In this document: positions 45,698 through 54,967 of the stretch, one piece after another
Layout of the letters: every line of letters begins with the position of its first letter
Numbering within the stretch: position 1 is the first letter of the stretch
Assembly (NCBI GenBank): GCA_001630475.1
Contig: KV419396.1
Span: 372,001-436,000, forward strand
Direction of reading: 5' to 3'
DNA length: 64,000 bases
From: Sistotremastrum niveocremeum HHB9708
Taxonomy: Eukaryota > Basidiomycota > Agaricomycetes > Sistotremastrales > Sistotremastraceae
Translations under genes and position numbers: made by a program
Notes under the pieces: model-generated
The model's input: only the letters and a program-made list of their open reading frames with translations
The model's database searches: none
Told to the model about the DNA's origin: nothing

Positions 45698-47926
45698 CTA
45701 AGCAGCCACTGGCTCAATGCCCCACCAACGGTTGAAGACGTTGCTTGGATCATATTGGTGCTTAATCTTTTGGAGACGGGGGTAGTTTCCTTGGAAAAGC
45801 TTCTTCGTGGTGCTAGTGGGTAGCGTTTCGTCACTCGCTAGGTAAAGTCAACGACTATAAACCTTAATAATGAATGAAAGAAACGCACCATAGTTGGAAT
45901 ATCCTCTCTCTGTATCAGCTGGGTTGGCGTGTGATCCTTCTCCCTCCACGAAGATTCCTTTGATCGCACTATGGTGCGGGCCACTTAGTCACCACTACTT
46001 TTGTATAGCGCCTACTGCTCGTCCAAAAATGGTAATGAGGCTTATCCCTCTAATAGAAATGCTTGTATTGACGAGAGGAACAAATCTGTAAGAGGGATTC
46101 CGCAGATTCTCAAAACTGACGGAGTTAGAGACTTTTGTCCGGACCAAATTGGCCGGAACCCTTAAATTCCCTTATTGGGCCATCCCGGACATGATGCCCG
46201 ATATTTCCGTGACTCGGATTCGACGTTTTTGGCTCAATTTGAGTGTCCAAAATCTGAAAATTTTCCCAGATCCAAATTGGCCGGGCGCCTAATGCTATAC
46301 ACAAGTAGCGGTGACTAAGCGTCCCGCACCATAGTGATCTTCTTCGCGGTGTCGGCGTATTCTGTGCCATCAGCGTCCCATCTTGCCATGACCAGAACGC
46401 CGACTTGGCTTTTTCTGGCAGGAAAAGCGGTAGCATCAAGTGGAACTGAAGATATCTTTCCGTGTGGGAAAAATTCCAATCCAAACGCAGAGTCGAAGGT
46501 TCCGTCTTCGCTAGTTTCGATTACTTTTTGGAAAGCTGCGACTGCAATTTCAGACTTTGCTTCCTCTTGAGCCGTTCCAGTCATGTAGGTGTAGCGACCG
46601 TGCACAGCAACTGGATTCTATCGCGTTTGTCAGTGTGCTGTCATTATAATGCGAGGAGCAAGCGCACTTGGAATGTATTGATGACGGTGATAGGTACTTC
46701 GCCCGTGTGATCAGCAATTGGACCTTGCCGTTGGTTAGTTTGCAGTGTGTCTGAGCACAAAGAAAGGATTCACCGACGGCAATGAACTCTTTGTATTTCT
46801 CTCTTCCCTCAGCTTCGGTGCCGTTGTAAAACGCATTGAATATAACAACAGGCTACATCGAGGTCAGCAATCTACCTGTTGCGCAATCCAGGATTGTGCA
46901 CAAACCTGGCGACCGGGACCTCGGGTGGCTATCAGAAGCGCACCCTCCTTTGGGGACGCCGTCTTATGCCATCTACGGGCAACTTCGACAACCTCTTTCA
47001 ATTTATCTCCAGAATATATGAGCAAGCCTGCATAAACGGTGGGTCGTTGTGGGTAGCATTTGAGGACAAACTGAGTAACAACCCCGAAATTGCCACCGCC
47101 GCCTGGAAGAAATGTTAATACCAACAATGCACGGATGCAGGTTAGATGTACCTCGCAAAGCCCCTGATGTGAGTTAAGTCAGTACAACCTTCACATTCGG
47201 AGAATCTCGATGCTCACAGAAGAGTTCCGGTTCGGATGTCTCACTCGCAGTGACTATACGACCATCTGCAAGGACAACGGTTGTCTATGATGATACAAAA
47301 TTCAATATAAAGGTCTTGGATACAAACCAACACTAAGTTGTTTACCTCCACTAAATTATCGACAACCAATCCGTGTTCCCCGGAAAGAAAGCCATAACCG
47401 CCTCCCAAAATGAGTCTGGCCACCATATCAGGAGATCCTCAACCCAAAAAGGTGGAATGAAGACATACCCTCCAACGCCAGTATGGTTGACGGTGCCTCC
47501 GGGCTATCAGCGTGAAAGTGAGAGACTGGACCCGTAATTGCGAACGAGCTTACTGTTGCGACACCATTATCGGCACCTGTTTGATCGACGTCTTTCCACA
47601 ATGCCCCACCGCCTACATACAAAACCTGCTTGTCCTCGCTAACGGTAACCTGGTTTAAGTATCGTGAAAGATCAATGACCAGGCCATCTTCGGAAGAGGA
47701 TGCTCCAGAAGCAGAATGACCACCTCCTTTGACGGCGAGGGGAACCTTGTTGGCTACAGCCCATCTGACAATGGCTGAGACAGCCTCGGTGTCCTTGGGA
47801 AATGTGACATATCTAGCTTTTCGCTCGGCGTTTTTCGCCCAGCGAGCGATTGACTCGGTGTAATCAGAGTCGCCAGGTAAGACAAGATCACCATTGAAGA
47901 CAGCTTTGAGGTCGGCGGCTTGTGAC
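45698..47926 (-). CDS. BBE-like FAD-linked oxidoreductase, copy 1, split by a MITE
   Basis: Berberine-bridge-enzyme-type flavoprotein of the VAO/PCMH fold; such enzymes oxidise sugars or secondary metabolites. The ATG gives MSQAADLKAVFNGDLVLPGD, with no signal peptide. KARYVTFPKDTEAVSAIVRW, VKGGGHSASGASSSEDGLVI (His for covalent FAD) and GGTVNHTGVGGLILGGGYGF follow; the usual second-site Cys is not seen, so one covalent link is likely. GGGGNFGVVTQFVLKCYPQR, VAVHGRYTYMT and the C-terminal BBE end VFNRWWGIEPVAA are intact. Between YADTAKKI and AIKGIFVEGEG a 370 bp inverted-repeat element interrupts the exon. A stop follows within the element, and no splice pair that keeps frame was found, so the gene may be inactive. 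Copy 2 upstream is its close paralogue and is continuous here. Confidence 0.82.
45967..46009 (+). repeat. Left terminal inverted repeat of the MITE
   Basis: 43 bp beginning CACTATGGTGCGGGCCACTT. It pairs with the reverse complement of 46294-46336, differing at four positions. Confidence 0.85.
46294..46336 (-). repeat. Right terminal inverted repeat of the MITE
   Basis: 43 bp whose reverse complement begins CACTATGGTGCGGGACGCTT, matching the left end at 39 of 43 positions. Confidence 0.85.
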
Positions 47927-48599
47927 ATGATGCAGGGGATGAGGTGAGGGGGCCAATGCAAGCCAAGCTTATTATATAGGGTATATATAGGGTATAAGAA
48001 GGGACCAGGGACGCTGAGACATGTTCGCGATCGGTGCTGAGACGGCTGTGAAGGGACTCCGGGCCAAGGGCTATTGATATTAGGGAATGTCGGAACAGAG
48101 GCAGTGAAGATTGATGCGATTAGATCAAGCCAGATAGACCTTCGGGCCGTCAGAACGAGAGAAACGTATGGTATCCGTGCCAAAGCATCGGCAACCACAG
48201 GCCTCACAGGCTAAGCTTGAGAAAGTAGAGCACCTTGAATGGTAAGGACAGACAAGCGAGGGACAGGATGCTGGTAGGCTAGGGCATATTGCCATCAGTG
48301 CTGAGGGTCAACGTTCAACGCGTGTTGATGACCGCCGCAGAAGACGAAAGATGGCCGGGTCTGCCATTTAGTGGTGCGTAGACAATTGTGCGTAGATATT
48401 GTTAGTATTTATACCCCGTAATATGACTTCGAAGCAAACAAGTACTAGGTAACGGCAGGCCATAGGAAGATATCATGATTCAAGAAGATAAAGGTGCTAT
48501 AGATGATGATGGCATCAAAAAGGTCGGCTCTAGCAGAAGGACGAGTTAGATCGAAGCGGCATAGCTCGGTTCAATCTCTATCTCGGAATATGCAATAAA
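47927..48599. other. Spacer between the two BBE-like genes
   Basis: This 673 bp spacer holds the promoter of copy 1 (a TATA box at 47982-47989 on the minus strand) and the 3' UTR of copy 2. A short direct repeat, GTGCGTAGA, occurs twice near 48374-48400. No gene is supported; the frame that extends copy 1 upstream to 48207 has no conserved content. Confidence 0.5.
47982..47989 (-). promoter_or_regulatory. TATA box of BBE copy 1
   Basis: TATATATA on the minus strand, 56-63 bp upstream of the ATG of copy 1, within TTATACCCTATATATACCC. The position suits a fungal TATA box and matches a similar one in front of copy 2. Confidence 0.5.
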
Positions 48600-50474
48600 T
48601 TAGGCAGCTGCTGGCTCAATACCGTACCAGCGGAAGAAGACGTTGTTACGATCATATTGATGTTTAACTCTTTGGAGACGAGCGTAGTTTCCTTTGAAGA
48701 TATTCTTAGTACTGCTTGCCGGGAGTTTCTCTTCGCTCGCTGAACATCAAGTCAGAATCAAGTTCGTATGAAAGAACGAATCACATACTGTAGTTTGAAT
48801 ATCCAGGCTCAGGATCAACCAGACCTGCTTGCTTGCTTGCACCCTGGATAAAAACATCCTTGATCGAACGGATCTCATTCTTTGCCCTGTCAGCAAATTG
48901 CTGGCCCGCTTCGTCCCATCTCGCCATAAATAGCACACCGATTTGACTTTTCCTCGCAGGGAACGCAGTTGCTTCAACCGGAACAGAGGCTATTTTTTCA
49001 TGAGGATAGAGCTCTAGGATGAATGCAGTGTCGACAGCCCCATCTTCGCTCGTTTTCAGGACTTCGTGGTAGGCCGAAACACAAATGTCAGGATCTGGGC
49101 CCGCTTGGGACGTCGCTGTCATGTAGGTGTACCGACCATGTACAGCAACGGTATTCTTCCATCTCACTTCAGTGCCAGCGGCACTTCTGAAAATTAAGTG
49201 ATCGACGTACTTGGAACGTGTTGATAACTGGAACAGGGACCTCCGCAGCGGTATTGACAATCGGACCTGAGAACATGGTGAGTCACATAGTCACTCATAG
49301 TGGGAGATAGTATACCAAGGGCGATGAAATCCTTGAACTTTTCTTCGCCATCAGATACCTCGCCATTGTAGAATACATTGATGGCTACGACAGGCTATAT
49401 ATAGTTTAAGATCAGTAGATACTTTTCATGAAATGTGGACCAACCTCACGGGCAGGGCTGCGTGCAGCCGTCAGAAGAACAGCTTCTTTAGCAGACGGGC
49501 CTGCATTCCACCATTTGCGGGCAACTTCGATGACCTCCTTGATTCTTTCTCCAGGATAGAACAGTCGGCCGCCATAAACTGTGGGTCGCTGGGGGTAGCA
49601 TTTTAATACGAATTGGGTCACAACTCCGAAATTGCCGCCTCCGCCTACGACAGATATCTCATGAAAGGTGATCGTGAAATGAGACGCCATTAATACCTCG
49701 AAGAGCCCCTGGGAAGATATGCGTGAGTATGCTATGGAGGCTCGAAGATTATTGAATCGTCTCACAAAATAGATCCGGCTCTGAAATTTCACTAGCAGTG
49801 ACAATACGACCATCGGCAAGGACAATGGTCACCTATAAACATTAGATGTTTTGGTCCTCGTTTGAGGAGATATTATTCACCTCCACAAGGTTGTCAACCA
49901 CCATTCCGTACTCCCCGGACAAATATCCATATCCACCCCCAAGAATGAGTCTTTAAGTAGAATAAGTGACCCGATAGCTAACAACCGCCTGTCGGTCTAG
50001 AAAACGCACCCTCCAACGCCAGTGTGATTGACGGTGCCTCCGGGCTGTCATTTCTACTGCTGAGGAAGAGGCACCGAAAAAAAGGCAGCATGAACTGACT
50101 GTTGCCACGCCGTTTTCGACACCTGCTCTATCAACGTCTTCCCACAGTGCACCACCGCCTATAAAGAAGACTTTCTTATCTTCACTGACAGTGACTTTGT
50201 TTAGGTGTCGTCCAAGATCGATAACTAGACCATCTTCGGAAGAGGAGGAACCAGAGGCAGAATGCCCACCACCTTTGACTGCAATAGGTATATTGTTAGA
50301 ATCAGCCCAGTTGACGATAGCTGAGACGGCCTGTGTGTCTTTTGGAAATGTGACATATCGTGCCTTACGCTCGGCATTTATGGCCCAGCGAGCAATAGCA
50401 TTCGCATAATCGGGGTCACCAGGCAAGACGAGTTCGCCATTGAAAGCAGCTCTAAGTTCGGCGTCCAGTGACAT
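48600..50474 (-). CDS. BBE-like FAD-linked oxidoreductase, copy 2
   Basis: Tandem paralogue of the gene at 45698-47926, with the same exon order and no insertion. The ATG gives MSLDAELRAAFNGELVLPGD. KARYVTFPKDTQAVSAIVNW, VKGGGHSASGSSSSEDGLVI with the FAD-linking His, PGGTVNHTGVGGLILGGGYG, GGGNFGVVTQFVLKCYPQRP, AINVFYNGE, VAVHGRYTYMTATSQ, FPARKSQIGVLFMARWDEAG and GASKQAGLVDPEPGYSNY follow. It ends NNVFFRWYGIEPAAA with a TAA at 48600-48602. About ten introns. No signal peptide is seen, so an intracellular location is likely, unlike secreted GOOX enzymes. The substrate is unknown. Nearly identical motif spacing in both copies points to a local duplication. Confidence 0.87.
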
Positions 50475-51448
50475 GGTCGAGATGTTAACAAGGCGTAGGG
50501 GTGAAAGATGGTAGCGGGTCGAAGGACTGATGTGGGTGCATTATATATAGCAAAGAGAAGCGTTCAGGAACAGATAAGAAGCTTGGTGTTTAACATCACC
50601 TCTTCGAACGCCGAAACCATCTGATATGTCGAATGGACAAGTTGTGATGCACGATCGTGGTTATCAGCTTCACAGATACCGATAGAGTGTCGGCACTTCA
50701 TTCGGTCCGTTGCGATCAAGGTACAGATGTCTTTGCACCATCTTGCCAGTGGAAGCGACAGTCCAGACCTCGCGCCGCACAAGCAAAGAGCAGATCCGTA
50801 TCTGAGCTGAAGACAGGCAAAGCAGCGTTCGAGTTGGGTTACTAGTAGTAGTATGGATACGCGGCCGTGTTTCGAAACTTGCGTGACATTCAAGTTGGCA
50901 TCAAGCTTCGACGACCAAGAACGCTTCCCATTGTAGTAATCCAGTTGCATGTATCACCCAGTTAGTTCAACTGCATCAGCTCAGAACTCGTCCGTATGCA
51001 CAGTCATTCGGGGAGAAGGAACGGGTTATTTTCGGGTCGCGCTTCGTTCATGCCCGACGGGCTTCACTCCATGCCGCTCTTGTTAGAATAAATGCCTCAT
51101 TCGTGTCGCAGTCCTAGTAAATACCCACAATAGCGCAGGTTTGAGAGCTCGGGTACTTATTGGAGACTCGATCCAGAGAATTTATCCAGACGTTCGGTAT
51201 CGGTATCGTTCTGGGACATCACATCAGGATCCTGAGGAGACAACAATACCGGAAATAATCGTTCATTGTAGGATACAAAGGAATAAAATCAGATCATTTA
51301 TCTAAACAACAGCGATGTGCCAACCTTGTGCCTGGACAACAATGACTGGGTGTGCATGTGTCTCGAGCAGCATAGACATGCCAAGGATCAGCGCATATTC
51401 CTACACAGACTTCATGGGCTTACGTTCATTGACCAGTCAATGACTCTA
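50475..51448. other. Intergenic region, 974 bp
   Basis: The largest gene-free stretch of the window, between the BBE copy 2 start and the RBM42-like stop. It holds the copy 2 promoter near 50475-50560. A 128-codon minus-strand frame at 50564-50950 resembles nothing I know and has no splice context. The rest (50950-51448) shows no repeat, RNA gene or frame that I can support. Confidence 0.5.
50542..50549 (-). promoter_or_regulatory. TATA box of BBE copy 2
   Basis: TATATATA on the minus strand, 68-75 bp upstream of the ATG of copy 2. Both paralogues therefore share a TATA-type promoter layout. Confidence 0.5.
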
Positions 51449-52224
51449 CTAGTATGGCTTGCTTCGGTTGTTCTTCTTTCGGTCAATCTCGAGTTGCTTA
51501 GCTTTCCTGTGCCCGATTTCCACAGGCCGGATTGCAGTTGTATCAGCCTTCCTAAGCTTAACAGGTCGATTGCCCACGTATTTCCCTTCGATAAAGTCAG
51601 CGACGAAACCACGTACACATGAACAAGGACTAACCATCCATTTCTTTCCATGCTTTCAGGAAATCTTCGGGATCAGAGAATGCCACAAATCCGTACTTGG
51701 CCTAGACAGTCATCAGCACGAGTCGTAGGACCAAACGAAGGTTCTACCTTTTGACTGAGACGGTCTCGGATAACACGAGCTTTGGTGAATGTCGGATATT
51801 TCTTGAACGCATTCGCGAGAACGTCATCCGAGACATCGTTGCTAAGATCACCCACAAACAGCCTGAACCAACCTGCTCAAGATTGTCAATGAAGTCTTAG
51901 GTGCACAGCCCAGGATGACTCACTTGAATCCCACTCGAGCAACGTCTGATCTTCCCATGTTTTGCCTCCGCCTTTGCGAATGACAGTCGTTCGTTTCCCT
52001 CCCTTAGCCACCTTCCCGCCTGCCCCACCACGCTTGTCGATCATAGCACCCGGAACATAAACGCTCTGCTGGGCGAGGATGCCCACGTCATATTCGTACG
52101 CGTTGGATGGGACTGGAGCGGAATGGGATGAAGAAGATCCTGGATAAGAAGGTCCTGACCATGGCATATGGTAGGGATTGACTGACGGATCTGTAGCCGA
52201 TGGATTGTATGCTGGATAGGACAT
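51449..52224 (-). CDS. RNA-binding protein, RBM42-like
   Basis: Single-RRM protein like human RBM42, which associates with hnRNP K and pre-mRNA processing factors. The ATG gives MSYPAYNPSATDPSVNPYHM, a Ser/Pro/Tyr-rich disordered part. A conserved basic segment just before the RRM follows, KRTTVIRKGGGKTWEDQTLL, EWDS. The RRM begins after an intron: FRLFVGDLSNDVSDDVLANA (RNP2 is LFVGDL), FKKYPTFTKARVIRDRLSQK, an intron, YGFVAFSDPEDFLKAWKEMD (RNP1-like KYGFVAF), and KYVGNRPVKLRKADTTAIRP. The C-terminus NNRSKPY ends at a TAG at 51449-51451. The IRKGGGKTWED segment and RRM position are typical of this family. Three introns. Confidence 0.88.
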
Positions 52225-52522
52225 GATAGTTCGGGGACTGGTGCGGGCCTTGATTCGGGCTGATGGAGTTCGGAGTTAAGTGTCGGCACTTTCCGTACCC
52301 CTCAAGACTCTCAAACCTAAAACTCGGACCATCCTCAACGACGAGATCAAGGTAAATCATCTTTCATTGCTATCCAGAGTCGGTGCATGTTCATTCAGAC
52401 TGGCTTGATACGCTCTCGTTTCAAATTTGGAGTGCAAAAGGGGTCTCCAAAGCAATGGATGGCATGCTCCCTCTGTGGATGTGCTGGATCGGAAGCACAC
52501 TGAGCTGAATCTTTACGTGCAG

Positions 52523-53668
52523 ATGCCCTTCGTCAAGGTCCAAAAATCCAACGCCTACTTCTCCCGTTTCCAGGTGAAGTACCGTCGCCGAAGAGAAGGC
52601 AAGACTGACTGTAAGGACTTGCATTTCTTGCGTCTGCGCTCCCTTAAGCTAACCTGCTCCTAGACTATGCTCGTAAACGGTTGGTGGCGCAATCAAAGAA
52701 CAAGTAGTAAGTACGGTGCGATCGAGGGGTTTTCTGTCCTGACAGAACTTGCAGCAACGCTCCCAAATACCGCCTGGTTGTGCGCTTCACGAACAAGGAT
52801 ATCATCGTCCAAATCATCTATGCCCGCATCCAGGGTGATTTCGTGCTCGTGCAAGCACGCTCGGCTGAGCTGCCCCGTTATGGCATCAACCATGGTTTGA
52901 CGAACTGGACTGCTGGTACGAGAAACTCAGCGTATTCGTGTCAACGCGACCTAACCCGCTTGTAGCATACGCGACCGGACTTCTTTGCGCTCGTCGTGCC
53001 CTCACCAAACTCGGGCTCGCTGACAAGTACGAGGGTGTAGCTGAGCCAGATGGCACCATCAAGCTTACCGAAGCTCTTGACGAGGAAGACGCTCCAAGAC
53101 CCTTCAAGTGTTATCTTGATGTTGGTTTGAAACGGACATCAACTGGATCTCGCGTGTTCGGTGCCATGAAGGGAGCAAGCGACGGTGGAATCTTCATCCC
53201 TCATTCTGAGAAGCGATTCCCCGGGTTTGATGCGGAGAGCAAGGAGTTGGATGCCGAAGTGCTCAAGAAGTACATCTACGGCGGGCATGTTGCTGAGTAC
53301 ATGGAGAGTCTTGAGGAGGAAGATGACGAACGGTGAGTCACTATTGAGATTCATTCGACTGTCTGTGTCTGACATCGCTCTGTAGCTTCAAGAAGCAGTT
53401 CTCAACCTACTTGGCCGATGGTGTTGGCTCTGAAGATATTGAGGAAATCTTCACCAACGCTTATGCTGCCATCCGCGAGGATCCTACATTCAAGCCCACG
53501 GAGAAGTCCACGGACTGGAAGACGGAAACCGCCAAGTACATGACTCCTCGTCTGACATATGCTCAAAGACAGGAGAACATCCAAAAGAAGATTGCCGCTT
53601 TCAAGTCAGGTCAAGCTTCAGGGGCTGCAGAGGAAGAAGACGAGGAGGAAGACGAAGACGAAGAGTAG
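52523..53668 (+). CDS. RPL5: 60S ribosomal protein L5 (uL18)
   Basis: Binds 5S rRNA in the large ribosomal subunit. The ATG at 52523 gives MPFVKVQKSNAYFSRFQVKY, followed by RRRREGKTDYYARKRLVAQ across a first intron. YRLVVRFTNKDIIVQIIYAR, ELPRYGINHGLTNWTAAYAT, GLLCARRALTKLGLADKYEG, FKCYLDVGLKRTSTGSRVFG, AMKGASDGGIFIPHSEKRFP, EVLKKYIYGGHVAEYMESL and MTPRLTYAQRQENIQKKIAA follow. The acidic C-terminus EEEDEEEDEDEE ends at a TAG at 53666-53668; it is more acidic than in yeast. About four introns, all keeping frame. The ATG directly follows a CAG, so an intron in the leader is possible. Confidence 0.97.
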
Positions 53669-53881
53669 ATCTAGTCATTCGCATTCTTCTTTTGTTTTTA
53701 TTTTACTATACTGTCGAGTATGCACACACTATGCTCATGCTGCATGCACCAAATTTTGCGCTGTCGTGAATATTTGAGCAGCTGCGTGAAAGGGTTACGC
53801 CAGCTGTTACGAGTCCAGCCTCGTCGGCTGGCTGACTTGGACTTCGAAGTGTACCGTGACGCCGCGCCAGCACCTTACTAC

Positions 53882-54869
53882 ATGTCTTCCAACACTCCTG
53901 AGTCAAATGTTGCGTCGAGCAGTGTTCCTCGAAATGCTGTCTTGACTGCGGTGGAACGAAGATTAGAAGGCACATCTCATGAAGATATTGACGAACTTCA
54001 GTTTGGCAAGGAAAGAGACATGCGTCAACACTTTCGCAGACTCTTAGACCCAGGCATTATGAGACCCAACAGTCGAGAAACTGCTATTGCCTCTCTTCAG
54101 GCGAGCTATGCCTTGAGAGCAGTCTTAGTCAAGTGTCTGATCTAGTACTTACAAGATCTTGCGCACCATTGCCTCTAATCTTCTGAAAGAGCCCCAGAAT
54201 CCCAAGTTCTGCAGATTCAAACCTACCAATGCAGCCATCAAGAAGAACCTAGTGGAAGTGCCGGGGGCTCTTGAATATGCCATCGCAGTGTGTTACTCGC
54301 CGTTCCGTCTCTTATGTCCCTCATGCCTTGATGACTTGCTGTCAGATGGGGTTCTCACCGGAAGTAGAAGATTTCCAGCCATACTATGTTCACAACAAAC
54401 GTCGATTCCTTGAGCTGCGAATTGGCGAATCCATCTTGGCCGAGGCTTTGACTCGCATTACATCCACACTGGAGAGAGATGCGAGATCCAAAGCCTCTGA
54501 GAAAGCTGAGCAACTGCGTGCAGCGGAACAAGTACGAATTCTTTGCCAGCTTTCCCTCAAATTTAATCTCACACCTTCGTACAGGTCAGAAAGAATTTCG
54601 AAGACGATAGAAAGCAGAAACAGCTGCGCGACAAAATGGAGAAAGAGGCTCGAGTGGCCAAAGCTGAAGCAGCGAGGAGACAAGAACTTGCATTAGCCTC
54701 ATCCGCGAGTCCCGAGCCATCCACTGGAAGCACAAGTCCGCCAGGCGGATTTCTTTCATTGCAAGGTGGCAGGATGCTGGCGGACCCCGCTGGAGTCGGT
54801 CATCCTAATTCAGATCCTAGCCCCTCGGCGGATTCAGATTCTGAGATGCACAGTGGTCCCGAGGTATAA
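53882..54869 (+). CDS. PUB-domain protein
   Basis: Protein with one PUB/PUG domain, a helical fold that in other proteins binds the tail of the AAA ATPase p97/Cdc48 (as in PNGase and UBXD1). The start is taken as MSSNTPESNVASSSVPRNAV. FGKERDMRQHFRRLLDPGIM leads to the PUB domain: ILRTIASNLLKEPQNPKFCR, FKPTNAAIKKNLVEVPGALE, YAIAMGFSPEVEDFQPYYVH and FLELRIGESILAEALTRI. A coiled coil (DDRKQKQLRDKMEKEARVAK) and a Ser/Pro-rich acidic tail end at a TAA at 54867-54869. The intron before ILRTIA appears to start with GC (54101-54155). No UBX or transglutaminase domain is seen, so it is neither a full UBXD1 nor a PNGase. A Cdc48 co-factor role is inferred. Confidence 0.75.
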
Positions 54870-54967
54870 GCCAACTGCATTATTGTTACTAGTCTTCTCA
54901 GTTTTGCATATTTGGATTTAAACGATTCCGTGGAAAATAAGTAGATAAATAACAGGGACAGTGGCTT

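Larger units (their letters stand above)
45967..46336. mobile_element. MITE (non-autonomous DNA transposon) inside BBE copy 1
   Basis: A 370 bp element with imperfect terminal inverted repeats of 43 bp (39 of 43 identical), starting CACTATGGTGCGGG and ending with its reverse complement. It contains no coding frame of note, which is typical of MITEs. Two internal copies of CCAAATTGGCCGG occur near 46143 and 46269. Its ends fall in a coding exon of copy 1, at a place where the paralogue at 48600-50474 is continuous. A clean target duplication is not clear; GATC or ATC occurs on both sides. The CACTA start recalls EnSpm elements, but with no transposase the superfamily stays open. Confidence 0.8.

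Noticed and set aside
45967-46336. The MITE as an introner-like element spliced out as an intron
   Set aside because: GTGCGG and CATAG lie within the repeats, but the joint changes frame relative to the downstream codons, and other acceptors meet a stop. Kept only as a point for RNA-seq.
45967-46336. Assignment of the MITE to the CACTA/EnSpm superfamily
   Set aside because: The ends start with CACTA, but a clean 2-3 bp target duplication is not seen and there is no transposase, so five bases are not enough.
47428-48207. Upstream extension of BBE copy 1 by about 90 residues
   Set aside because: The extra part crosses the TATA box, has no signal peptide or conserved content, and copy 2 starts at the equivalent of MSQAADLK.
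50564-50950. A 128-codon minus-strand frame upstream of BBE copy 2
   Set aside because: No recognisable domain, no supporting splice sites and ordinary length for chance in this base composition.
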